Part shown: one piece after another, positions 55,901 through 64,000 of the stretch
Numbering within the stretch: position 1 is the stretch's first letter
Layout: each line of letters starts with the position of its first letter
NCBI RefSeq assembly: GCF_963675165.1
Contig: NC_087392.1
Coordinates: 5,649,442 to 5,713,441 of the forward strand
Direction: 5' to 3'
DNA length: 64,000 nt
DNA from: Halichondria panicea
Taxonomy: Eukaryota; Porifera; Demospongiae; Suberitida; Halichondriidae
The notes under the pieces: generated by a model
Databases searched by the model: none
Seen by the model: only the letters and a program-made list of their open reading frames with translations
What the model was told of the DNA's origin: nothing
Made by a program: the position numbers and the translations under genes

Positions 55901-58900
55901 CCCCATATTTGAGATCTGGTGCCTGACTCTTGACTTGACGCTGTACATGTGCAGGGAATAATCACATGACATGACAAGAATGTCTACAAAAATGCTATTA
56001 GTAGAATTTCCAAGTACCAAAAAGTCATAAAAGTGATATTGAAAGGCTCTACTGAAGTACAGTACATACTCACTAGAAGCTGTCATCCAACCTAGTATAA
56101 GATGCGCTTACAAAGCAAAGGCTTTATGCATCCTTAAACTTAAGCATAAACAACTTTTCAGTTTTACCTCGTTCCTTCGATAGTAGTTCTTGATCTTGGT
56201 TGCCATGCCGATGTTGTTAACGAGAGGGGGGTGTTGTTCCGAGGCCTCTGCCAGTACTAGCCCACCGTCACACACACTAAGGTCACAGGGGTCACGCATG
56301 AAGAACACCTCACCGCCCCCGGATGCTATCCGTTCCTTCTCCCTCTCCTAGGGAATGAGGGGGCGGGGTCAGTACGTGGTGATGTCATTACACACATGTA
56401 CACGGATAATTTATAGCTAGCTACAGTTACAATGAAACATCAACCAGAACTTTTTACTACTATTTTGTTAAAGGTGTCCAGAGCTTTACTATAATAGAGT
56501 GAACAAATTCAGTAAGTAGACTATTGACACAACATTTCTCCAGACACACACACACACTCACACATCACACACACCACACACCCACACCCACACATCACAC
56601 ACCCACATACGTACCTTTGTCTTCTTGATGCTGTGCTTCCGCAGCTCTGAGATGGTATAGAAGCCAGTGGTATTATCTCGTGAGGGGCACCTGATCCTCA
56701 GCTGAGGTCTATGAAAGTGCCTCAGTGTTGAAGAGCTGAGGTGAGGTGGGAACCATGGCAAGTGCAGGTCCAGGGCTGGTATGGAGTGTTGCACCACTGT
56801 ACTCTCAAACCCTAGCAGGGACGAGGATCCAACATGGCGGGGGTTGTAGTACTCATCATTGGAGAGGTTGAACATGTCTTTCTTGATACCGAGTAGTGTT
56901 GGGGGTGTGGCATTGTGGGCGTGGCCAGAGCGAAGGTGGGTGGACTTAAAGGTCTTCCTACCCTCCTACACAGTAATTAATCAATAAGTGATTTACCATT
57001 AATTTATTAATAATTATAGACTTCCGCTCATCTTTTCCTACCTTCTTTGACTCCTTCTCGGCCGTGGGTGGTGGACTAGGTTCGTCTGGTAGACCCAGTA
57101 TGAAGTTGGGGTCATTGGGGTCAATCCTCGGCAAGGATGGTGGTGGAATGGTGGTCACTGCATCACTGTCCCAGATCACATGATCCTCCCATCGATTGTA
57201 TACTAACTCATAGTTTTCTATCGGGAACATGGAGTGGGTGGAGCTTGTAGGTGTGGCCTCGGTATTGCCATGGTGACGAGAGACAGACTCGCCCAACGTT
57301 CGCCATATACCACCTGAAGGAGAATACATGATCTCTTATAATTAGATAGCAAAATACAAGTATCCTCCCTCCACACAGGGATACAAGTATCCTCCCTCCA
57401 CACAGGAATACAAGTGTGCTAATTACCAGCTCCAGATATGGCAGGTGCGGGGGTGTAGGGGACGTCCCAGAGAACATCATTCTCCCATGAGTGCTGAGTG
57501 ATCATAAGGAAGGCGTCGTCAGGGGGAGCCCCTTCTTGTAGCAGGGGATTTCCCTCCAGGGATGGGGGATTCCCCTCGTCCTCTGACCCTGGTGGAGACT
57601 GCGTAGTCTGTACAAGGAAACAGTTACACAATCAACCAAACCACTCCACACTGACACACTGACACACATAGTGAAATTAAAGCTAGTACTGTACAGTACA
57701 CTGGTGTATGTTTTTAATAGGAAGATTGTTCATTTGCCTGCTCAGGCAATACTTAGCTTATAAGTGAGGGCACTACAGTAGAACCTCGATTATCCGGACA
57801 CCTTGGTTCCAGAAGCAGGCCGGATAAGTGAATATGCCGGATAATCGAATATATAAACCACACCTTGATCCACCCACTTTATTGATAAACAGCAGTGCCA
57901 CATGGTTGTCTGCGCATGCGCAGAAGATAAGCAGGCATGTCTCCATGGTAACAGCTGCAACGCGCATGCGCATTTGAGGGACACGCCCATTTTCTGAATT
58001 ATTTAATCTTATAAAAAGAAAACTGCCAAGCCGGATAATGGAGGTTCCGGATAATGGAGAGCCGGATAATGGAGGGCCGGATAATGGAGGTTCTACTGTA
58101 GTTCATACTGTACACACCTTCATCCTGAAGCCATAATCTAGTCCAGCTCCATCCTCTGGTAGTCCCAGCATATCATACCATACCTTGGCTGGTCCGTGAC
58201 GCCAGCCCCTCGTCTCTGGGTCCACAGGGGGTTTACCCTGCTTGCCACGCCTACCAGACACAGAGGGGGGGGTCTGGGAGGGGGGAGGGGCAGACGAGAG
58301 AAAAGCAACCTGTAGGAAAGATAGGTATTCAATCGAAAGTATAATGGGGCTACATTAATTGCCTTAAGACAATCAATAATAACTTCAACATGCTATACAG
58401 TACACCCACTCCACACTGCACACACCCGCCCACCTCATCACTCTCCATGATCATCTCTGGAGGGGGTACCCAGTCAATGTCCAGCCTCAGCTCTCCCCTC
58501 TGTCCAGACCTCTTCTTGGGCTTCTGAACACCTTTCCACACTTGTGGCAGTGATGACTTCTTGCCTGGGCCTAGTAGACTAGAGAACCTCAATATACCGT
58601 CTGGTTTGAACCCTGGAAACATTTTCATAACTTTAGCGTGTAGTTCTTCAATTGACATGTCCTCTGGTATCAGAGCAGGGATGGCAGAGTCCCCTGTATT
58701 AGAGCCATCATCCGCTGGTGTGGTGTCCATAGGAGTGACAGTATCAATGGCTGGTGTAGTGTCCCTAGGAGTGACAGTATCAATGGCTGGTGTGGTGTCC
58801 ATGGTGACTGTATCAATGGCTGGTGTAGTGACGGACTCTTGGTTGGTGGAGGGTTGTGCTAGTGCTGTTAGTGGTTGGTCAGGTTGACTGAGCTCTAGTG

Positions 58901-59727
58901 AAGAGCTGGTGGATTGACTGCAATAGCCTGAGTCTAGGGAGGGTGGAGGGGGTGTGGTTTCATCGTAATCATCGTAATCGTCTTGTGGTGCTGAGGAGAC
59001 TCGAGATGTAGCAAACTCCATCCCTTTCTGGTAGTAGTCTGAGGGTGTAGGAGTGGGCGTGGGTGTGGGTGTGGTGGGTGGGTGAGACTCATCTACAGCC
59101 AACTGTTGAGGTAGAGAATGAGCACACGTTCAAGTGGTCAACAATAAAAGTATCTTTCTAAGCTCTTTTAACATTGGATAAACGTCGCTATAGTTATGGC
59201 TTTGAAATAATATGTTCAACTACACCCCTCCCTCTATTTAATCAATGGTTTGGGACTCTTTCAGCTGCCATTACATAGCTTGAGTATGGAGTTTACTCTT
59301 TTACCCAGTGGTGGATTTAACATATTGACTGACATGACTTACCTCGTCTATTTCTGAGAAGTCCTGAGCAGAGGTGCTCCCCTCGGCCATGTCCCCCACA
59401 CCCTCACTGGAGTCACCACCCTGGACACCACCCTCACCGCCCACACCACCCTCACTACCGCCCACAAGACCACCCACGTCCTCACCAATCACACCCAGTC
59501 GAGAGAGATGAGCAACAGCATCCTGTGTGAACAATACGACACATTCATAACAAACCACCCCTAATTCAACACTTCCAGAGTCATATTACTAGCCAATCCT
59601 CCATTAATATTGTATTATTAAACACACATAATTACACAACACACAACCTCACCCTGTCCAGGACCTCCTCATTTTCCAGTTGTCCTTGTTTATTGACATT
59701 GCCAAACAGAAACCCAGTCAAGTCCAT
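40650..59727 (-). CDS. TAF1: TFIID subunit TAF1 with tandem bromodomains
   Basis: Largest TFIID subunit, the scaffold that binds TBP and TAF7 and reads acetylated histones at promoters. About 28 exons run from ATG at 59727 to TAG at 40650. The start [20 protein letters not shown] is the conserved TAF1 N-terminus (TBP-binding region). Next come [20 protein letters not shown] (58560-58620), [54 protein letters not shown]...[12 protein letters not shown], the core domain with [74 protein letters not shown] and [16 protein letters not shown] zinc knuckle ([17 protein letters not shown], about 47100-47150) precedes two bromodomains, each with DYY/DYH, PMDLQTM and a YNG acetyl-lysine Asn (exons between 43580 and 45327). 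The last exon is an acidic tail ending [13 protein letters not shown]. Residues repeat in the N-terminal region (TPAIDTVT, three times, near 58700-58830). Introns hold a nested kinase gene, several MITEs and many minisatellites. Confidence 0.96.
41079..43572 (-). repeat. 2.5-kb VNTR, 40-bp unit, ~62 copies, in the last TAF1 intron
   Basis: Unit CTGTGTACAGTGACATGTAC plus CCCACTATACACTGATGGAC. It begins right at the donor of the second-bromodomain exon (GAGGAG/GTGTGTACAGG at 43579). Variants cluster: TGACATGTACCCC dominates on the left and TGACACGCACCCC or TGACACGTACCCC on the right, with a few rearranged units near 41920, 42630 and 42945. Confidence 0.96.
43800..43995. mobile_element. Partial family D copy in a TAF1 intron
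   Basis: Carries TTATGGCTGTTGAAAGATGT, GGACTCTTTCAGCTGCCATA, AATTCCGTGGGTCCAATTTC and AAACCTTTCAAATG, with the central part missing. Confidence 0.65.
44743..44838. repeat. Short repeat of AGGGGACAGTG/AGGGAACAGTG
   Basis: About nine 11-bp units in a TAF1 intron, directly at the acceptor of the exon encoding [16 protein letters not shown] (minus strand ...CTCTGTGCAG). Confidence 0.85.
44938..45077. repeat. Nested tandem duplication in a TAF1 intron
   Basis: CCCCTAGGCTCTTGTACTGA plus GAAGCTGCCCCAGGCTCTTG block is repeated twice, each with the internal doublet GGCTCTTGTACTGAGAAGCTG. Confidence 0.85.
45335..45775. repeat. 44-bp minisatellite, ~10 copies, next to the bromodomain 1 exon
   Basis: Unit GGGATCACATGACTGAGCCG plus CACAAACACACTACAGAGGGCTAT. 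It starts about 8 bp from the acceptor of the exon encoding [19 protein letters not shown]. Confidence 0.93.
46005..46404. mobile_element. Family D copy nested in another inverted-repeat element
   Basis: A family D copy (46060-46375: AACAGCCATAACTTC...GAATTTAAGTTATGGCAGCT) is bracketed by CCGTTTCCTATCCCTCTAAC and its reverse complement GTTAGAGGGATAGGAAACGG. Sequence to the right of it (GTGCACGTGATGATTTTACA, GTTACGCCC) resembles the inside of the 12996-13516 element in reverse, so an older element may have been interrupted here. Confidence 0.6.
47403..47594. mobile_element. 192-bp MITE with TACCGTATAGCGGG ends
   Basis: The first ~30 bp (TACCGTATAGCGGGTATATT...) pair with the last ~30 bp (...AATACCCGCTATACGGTA). 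TA at each end fits a TA target duplication. It contains CGCGG-type inverted pieces (TTTTCGCGGATT / AATCTGCGAAAA) and lies in a TAF1 intron. Confidence 0.85.
48065..48305. repeat. Short tandem repeat GGTTACTAGGGATTATGGCA
   Basis: About nine units of TGGTTACTAGGGATTATGGC plus AACGGGACAC, some lacking GATTATG, in a TAF1 intron. Confidence 0.9.
49375..49505. repeat. ~24-bp repeat in a TAF1 intron, ~5 copies
   Basis: Units GGTCAGCACATACTGGGGTG with CAT or CAC variants; starts close to the acceptor of the exon encoding [18 protein letters not shown]. Confidence 0.85.
49600..50065 (-). repeat. ~75-bp minisatellite seeded on a TAF1 exon end plus donor, ~6 copies
   Basis: On the minus strand each unit contains GTGAGGGAACTATCCACCAA, GGCCGTCAAGTCTGGGGGG, GAGGGAC then the donor GTAAGTGTGAG. 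The real exon ([22 protein letters not shown]) ends at about 50020; the copies extend downstream in the intron with C/T changes. Confidence 0.92.
50845..53049 (-). CDS. Intronless protein kinase with coiled coil and kelch repeats, nested in TAF1
   Basis: A single exon of 734 codons, whole from ATG at 53049 to TAG at 50845, lying inside a ~3.9-kb TAF1 intron (50491-54392) on the same strand. Residues 20-305 are a kinase domain: [12 protein letters not shown] (Gly loop), CAAKLL (catalytic Lys), [11 protein letters not shown] (catalytic loop), VTDFGMSKF (DFG), [10 protein letters not shown] (APE-like), so all catalytic motifs are present. The type looks TKL/tyrosine-kinase-like, but substrate class is not certain. 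Residues ~310-440 are a Gln/Glu-rich coiled coil ([20 protein letters not shown]). Residues ~455-734 hold about five kelch blades ([36 protein letters not shown]...PP pairs), a likely ligand-binding beta-propeller. I know of no standard vertebrate kinase with this order. The lack of introns suggests retroposition or an ancestral intronless family. Confidence 0.9.
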   Translation of the reverse strand: MAERQDREQEYIFRNVQLFKNDTLGTGSYGAVCKAKCDQLLCAAKLLYPVLFQIAVPDPGKEHRHPFRRFETECAFLSRINHPNIVQYLGTYRDPDTNAPVLLMELMDESLTHFLESSPGDIPYHIQVNLSYDIAQALAFLHSNGIIHRDLSSNNVLLIAGTRAKVTDFGMSKFRDINVSRLATMTTCPGTPAFMSPEALNEPPVYTEKLDNFSFGVLLVQTTTRQFPKPTDRFESVQIPAPRNPSRIVEAKVAIPELERRQAHMILIEPTHPLLPIARHCLKDRDVERPSSQQLCQTLDALKRTPRYQESSQQDLHQMLREKDEQLQANQQIITEKDTQLQANRETIIQNNEQLHTKDIENGQLATELAQEKQGNQTLQHEAEARERQLRRLNQELQSREENTAALQQAIDQRDREVTQLRQTLASKNEESHDLSTRMHQVALQDEQATPMKPVTIESLPDALDGIGYGSSAVIGDKAYFNSYGSKTVYEFSNNQWHKLPPCPNNRFTIVSVDDMLTTVGGYSDTQYYSDKLYSYINNKLVEHFPPIPTERWTPGAVYANNTLVVAGGFRDSNLNTVEILNTANMRWSIVSSLPVSTTQPSTTICGDYVYIHPQTDNGQEKYSVYRCSLRQLTQSPPSSAIWEKIAPLPVSYSSLVTIKGHLLAVGGRDSYKGWFSNGNKTKNIYQYNETSWTVISQMSTPRSRCLTAALPWNKLMVVGGDDTSRKCEVITFV
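53458..54008. mobile_element. 551-bp inverted-repeat element in the TAF1 intron upstream of the nested kinase
   Basis: Starts TACCGTAGAAACTGGATTAT and ends with the exact reverse complement (ATAATCCAGTTTCTACGGTA). TA at the ends fits a TA duplication. Inside, GCGCATGCGC and TTATAATCGAG motifs recur near both ends. There is no transposase. Confidence 0.85.
54285..54320. mobile_element. Small family D remnant
   Basis: Only ACTAAAGTTATGGCTGCAAG plus ATGTTCAACTACCC remains, matching the end of other copies. Confidence 0.4.
57774..58100. mobile_element. 327-bp Tigger/pogo-like MITE in a TAF1 intron
   Basis: Starts TACAGTAGAACCTCGATTAT and ends ATAATGGAGGTTCTACTGTA, terminal inverted repeats with the CAGTAGAACCTC...ATTATCCGG signature known from pogo/Tigger-type elements, flanked by TA. 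Near the right end CCGGATAATGGA is repeated four to five times. Confidence 0.85.
59150..59290. mobile_element. Partial family D copy in TAF1 intron 2
   Basis: Carries ATCTTTCTAAGCTCTTTTAA, GTTATGGCTTTGAAATAATA, TCAATGGTTTGGGACTCTTT and CAGCTGCCATTACATAGCTT; the centre is deleted. Confidence 0.6.
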
Positions 59728-59946
59728 TCTCCTTCAACAGCACAGCTGTGTAGCTGAATTGAGTACAGTTAATTACCAGTAGCTACATGTAGGTAATGGA
59801 AGCCCAGCCCATCATGCCTGGGGAAAGTCCCCCCATTTTATGGCTGGGGACGGGCACGCCCATCTAATATACATCTACAAGACTTGTAAATCTTACAAGC
59901 AAATCTACAAGAACAACAAGCCCCCCTGCGATGCTCACAATTTAAC
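59728..59946. promoter_or_regulatory. Divergent spacer TAF1 / NLR-like gene
   Basis: 219 bp between the two start codons. It includes a hairpin around 59805-59855 (GGGGAAAGTCCCCCCATTTT, GGCTGGGGACGGGC). A shared promoter is inferred. Confidence 0.4.
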
Positions 59947-62900
59947 ATGGCTGTGAGTATTGACCGCCTGAAACTAGAGACAGGGATAACAGAGCTGCAG
60001 TTGGAGTGCAGGATAGATGACAATGTCTTGAGGAGAATAGCTAAGGAGTTTGATGGTTGGGAGAAATTTGTAGGGTCACCCGGATTGAAGCTCAGCGAGG
60101 CACAGAAAGCAGACGTGAGGGATTGTGTATTTTTAAAGGGACATGAGATGGGTGTGGTCAAAGCGCTCAAGTTTTGGTCAGATGGACGTCCGCACAAAAC
60201 TATTGGAGATCTGGTCAACATATTTATGGAGCTGGATGAGTTAGTTTTGGCGGAGAAGCTGTGTACAACTGGTGAGTTGCCTCACATCACTTTAGCTCTC
60301 TTTGTTACTAACCCTGGTCTTCTTATAGCCAAAGAAGTGCACTCATCACTCAGTGAGTTAGATACAACAGACACAGATTCTGATTCCTCACATTCTGAAG
60401 GCGAAGTAGCCTCGATCCCAGGCCGCTCTTCCTCGAAGAGAGGCCTTGTGAAGGAGGCTAAAGGCGAAGGTGAGATTGTCAACAAGTGCATGCTTAAACA
60501 TACACTTTAATTGCAGATAAATGCTTTTACCCCAATGTAGCTAGGTATAGCTATAGCTATAATTTGTGAATGTCCCTCTCAATAGCATTGCAGTTGAGCT
60601 CATCACTATAACAGGAATATTTGCTTATACATAGCATGTAGTGTACATCCTCTCGTTAGTGTGTGGTGTGTGTAGACGATATATTGGCTTTGTTAGAATG
60701 ATTATTATGTATACGTAGGAATAATCTTGGCTGAAGAGGTAAGGAAGCTGGAGGAACAGTTTAACAGTTTACAAGAATCAGCTCAGTCTGAGCTGATTAA
60801 ATCAGGAGTTACTGTACAGGCATTCAGGCGATCACTGCCAAGAATGTCTTGCTCAATAAAGGCTGAACACAAACAATATCTTGAAGAAAAGTATATTGTT
60901 TTTAAAAGAGCAGAAACCATTGACGATATCTTTTATTACCTTAGCCTTTACCTCAGCTTCATCGACTTTAGCCTTCTGGAGCATATAATAAATTGCTTTG
61001 GCACTCCTGAGCTAAAGCACGCAATGACTCAGTATTCATTACTCATGGAGAAATTTCGGAAGGATACAAAGGTTGTTGATATCCTCCCTCACTTGTCTGG
61101 CTGCATCGAGCCTCCACCAGAATATGTGAGAGTGAAGATGAAGTTAGACTATGATATCCACAAGTGTACTTTGGAGGACTTGGAGAAAGCTAGAGCCAAC
61201 TTGGGAAAAGCATTTTCACTTTCAAAACTTGCATTTTCCTCAGGGAAATCAGTCAGAGTTGTATTGTAGTAACTTGCTTGCTACATACAGACCTTGCTTA
61301 CATATTAATAGAATGTGCTCAAGAAATAGATGACGCATCTCTCAAAACTCTCAATCTATTGGAATTGTATGTAGACAAAGAACTATTGCTATCTACATCT
61401 CTTATAAAAGCTGACAGTATGGCCTCCAAAGATCAATTGCACATGAGTATTACAGGAGTGAGCAGTCACAGTCCGTCAGCTCAACACACTAGTTGGCCAC
61501 CAACTGTTTACGGCCCACACTCCTCTCACACCAGAACAGAACAATGTATCACTGTTTCAGATACCACTCAGATGACTACTAGCACTCATTCACAGTCAAG
61601 TGCTCATTTCCAATCGTCCATTAGCGCTAGCACTGAACAAATAGAGGCTAGTCCTCAAGTTTATGACTGTCTGGGTACTCCACCAGCTAAAAGGGTGTGT
61701 TTCAATAGCCCTCAACAGCTCAATTCTATATCGGCTGCATCCATATATCCGTTGTCTACCGGAACCAGAAGCACTATAGCAAGTTCAAGTCAGACAACAC
61801 CAGCTGGTAGTCAATACTTAGACTTCAGTGATGTCTACAGAACACTTTATCAAGCCAGCCCAAAATGGTACAACCTAGGCCTAGCACTGGGCCTTGATGC
61901 AGGTACCCTCAATATCATAGAACACAATAATAAAGAGTGTGAAAACTGCTTAAGGAAAGCCCTAAACCAACGATATGCTATCAGAAGATTGACATGGGCA
62001 GAAATAGACCAAGCTTTAAGACAACCTACTGTTGAAATGAACACATTGGCTGACGAAATACAAATGATCTTGACAAAAAGCTTATCAACAAGTATCTCAC
62101 ATCCTAGCAGTGACCCCACTCCAGAATGTGTTGTGAGGTATACCAGCTTCCTCAAAGACAGGTACAAACAGATGTCAGACAATAGGCCACCACCATTTAA
62201 TATCCCTCAACAGTTGGCAGGTAGCTCACGTCAGTACAAGAGTGATGATAGTGATACATGTATACAGCAGTATGAAAGTGATAACTCACTGATATCTGAT
62301 GGTGAATATTGTGAGACTGATCATCACACAAGCCAACAACATTCTATAGCAAGTTCAAGTCAAACAACACCAGCTACATGTAGTAACCAATTTTTAGACC
62401 TCAACGAAATGTACACTGAACTTTACGAAGCCCGTTCAAAATGGTACAACCTAGGCCTAGCACTGGGCCTTGATGCAGGTACACTCGATAGCATTGACAT
62501 TGAACACAAGAAATGCAAAACCTGTTTAAGGGAAGTCCTAAAACAACGAGATAACACCACAAAGTTATCACATACAGAAATAGACAAAGCTTTAAGACAA
62601 CCTATACTGTTCAAATGAACACATTGGCTGACAAAATACAAGAAAAGATATCCACAAAAAGCCTATCAACAAGTAGCTCACAGCCTAGCAGTGACCCCAC
62701 TCCAGAATGTGTTGTGAGGTACACCAGCTTCCTCAAAGACAGGTACAAACAGATGTCACCTTTTTCAGATGTCTACAGAACGCTTTATAAAGCCAGTCCA
62801 AAATGGTACAACCTAGGCCTAGCACTGGGCCTTGATACAGGTACCCTCAATATCATAGAACACGATAATAAAGAGTGTGAAACCTGCTTAAGGAAAGCCC

Positions 62901-64000
62901 TAGACAAACGACATGCTATCAGAAGATTGACATGGGCAGAAATAGACCAAGCTTTAAGACAAACTACTGTTCAAATGAACACATTGGCTGATAAAATACA
63001 AGAAATGGCCTCGAAACAAAGCCTATCAACAAGTAGCTCACAGCCTAGCAGTGACCCCACTCCAGAATGTGTTGTGAGGTACACCAGCTTCCTCAAAGAC
63101 AGGTACAAACAGATGTCACCTTTTTCAGACGATTGGCCACCACCATTGAAAGAGAAGTTTACAAAACTAGCTCTAATAGAGAGAAAGAAACACATTCGCT
63201 TAACTCAAGCTAAACACCAACCATCAATCCAGTATGATTACGCTACTGGTAATGTGGACAATATTGTTGAGAGAAAGAAAGCGATTACGCTAGAACAGGT
63301 CTTCGAGCCTTTAAGTGGTGATTCCGAAATAGCTGCACCAAACAGGTACACTGTTGTAATGGACGGAGCCCCAGGAGTAGGCAAAACCACACTCAGCAGG
63401 AAGATATGCATTGATTGGGCACAAGGGAAGCTCATCAAGGACCACCACATTGTTATCCTCAAACCACTAAGGGAACTAAGAGATCACACAGCTGCCTCAC
63501 TCTCTGACCTAATAAAAACTGATGACTTTAAGCAACATGAAAGAGAGGAAATCCTCGATCACATCAAGAGCACGTCTGGTTCGGGAGTTATGTTCATCTT
63601 TGATGGTTTTGACGACCTGAGTAGCAAGCAACGATCTGATAAGAATACTATTTTCTGGAATATAATTCGAGGGAATTACCTACACAACTGTTCTGTGCTG
63701 GTTACATCACACTCATACGCCTCAGGCCCACTACAGGTAATCAACCGTGTCAATCGACATATTGAAGTATTAGGATTCAAGAAAAAAGATATTGAACATT
63801 GTATTAAGCAAAACGTTACAGATAAGACAAAAGCAAAGAAGCTAATACAGATGCTGAAAGAGAGGTTGGATATTGTCTCCCTATGCTATATCCCTCTAAA
63901 CTGCAGGATTGTACTGTATGTCTACCAGCAACAAGATACCTTACCCGACACACTCACACAACTCTATGAGGTATTCATTCTGTACACACTCAAACACTAC
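59947..64000 (+). CDS. Death-domain/NACHT (NLR-like) gene, 5' part, frame-disrupted
   Basis: Exons 59947-60271, 60329-60469 and a third from 60719 that runs to the window end. Exon 1 encodes a Death-like domain (LQLECRIDDNVLRRIAKEFD...ALKFWSDGRPHKTIGDLVNI). Exon 2 is an acidic Ser-rich linker. Exon 3 begins with a ~200-residue region (LEEQFNSLQESAQSELIKSG...LSFIDFSLLEHIINCFGT...YDIHKCTLEDLEKA) that resembles a domain recurrent in sponge and cnidarian proteins. Its frame shifts at about 61230-61265 and resumes with CLLHTDLAYILIECAQEIDD. A Ser/Thr-rich linker leads to three Death-like modules (about 61823, 62398 and 62764), each followed by RYTSFLKDRYKQMS. A second shift lies at 62601-62608. 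The open frame then continues through DWPPPLKEKFTKLALIERKK into a NACHT domain: VVMDGAPGVGKTTLSRKIC (Walker A, 63355-63410) and MFIFDGFDDL (Walker B). The family senses intracellular danger signals; here it is either a pseudogene or affected by sequence errors. Confidence 0.8.
61823..63125 (+). repeat. Three tandem Death-domain plus RYTSFLK modules
   Basis: Each module has a Death-like segment (WYNLGLALGLDAGTL, CLRKAL, EIDQALRQ) and, about 100 bp on, TGTGTTGTGAGGTA plus ACCAGCTTCCTCAAAGACAG. From about 62667 to 62767 the sequence after module 2 is practically identical to 63027-63127 after module 3, indicating a recent duplication or gene conversion. Module 2 carries the 2-bp insertion. Confidence 0.85.

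Noticed and set aside
61260-61312. A tiny intron (51 bp, GTATTG...TAATAG) explaining the first frame change in the NLR-like gene
   Set aside because: It would join to a frame that stops at once, and the supposed intron encodes a well-matching part of the domain (VTCLLHTDLAYI).

Overview
The window looks like nuclear DNA from an early-branching animal, most likely a marine demosponge. The evidence is genes with many short GT-AG introns, an AT-rich and compact intergenic background, animal-type genes (TAF1, AAMP, SH2D4, CDKL1, GLRX5, AGA, a Dachsous-like cadherin) and two sponge-style families: a Death-domain/NACHT (NLR-like) gene and a kinase with a kelch tail. The species cannot be fixed from the sequence alone.

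Layout from left to right: (1) 1-9303 (+), the 3' part of a giant cadherin carried on one uninterrupted coding exon. (2) 10186-11040 (-), a three-exon gene resembling complex I subunit NDUFC2. (3) 11162-16744 (+), glycosylasparaginase AGA, 11 exons. (4) 16980-17851 (-), mitochondrial monothiol glutaredoxin GLRX5. (5) 17973-20795 (+), a proline racemase / L3HYPDH family enzyme with two active-site cysteines. (6) 22163-25870 (-), CDKL1/4-type kinase. (7) 26144-29052 (-), WD-repeat protein AAMP. (8) 29265-34567 (+), an unrecognised two-pass membrane protein, 10 exons. (9) 34956-36406 (-), a Golgi-type nucleotide-sugar transferase. (10) 36807-40155 (+), SH2D4. (11) 40650-59727 (-), TAF1, the largest TFIID subunit. 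One of its introns holds (12), an intact intronless kinase/coiled-coil/kelch gene at 50845-53049 (-). (13) 59947-64000 (+), the 5' part of a Death-domain/NACHT gene that runs off the window and has two apparent frame disruptions.

Genes are packed mainly as divergent pairs sharing 0.1-0.4 kb spacers: NDUFC2-like/AGA, GLRX5/racemase, AAMP/two-pass protein, glycosyltransferase/SH2D4 and TAF1/NLR-like. These probably act as bidirectional promoters. The genes do not form one pathway. Most are housekeeping genes for mitochondria, lysosome, transcription and cilia/signalling, ending in an immune-type locus.

The most striking non-genic feature is the density of minisatellites inside introns, and where they sit. 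Many start exactly at an exon/intron junction, and in several arrays each unit carries the last bases of the exon plus the intact splice donor. The window also holds at least nine small inverted-repeat elements (MITE-like), two of them palindromic with clean 9-bp target duplications. Exon models were made by hand from splice consensus, reading frame and protein family similarity. Exon sums are whole codons for NDUFC2-like, AGA, GLRX5, the racemase, the two-pass protein and the glycosyltransferase.
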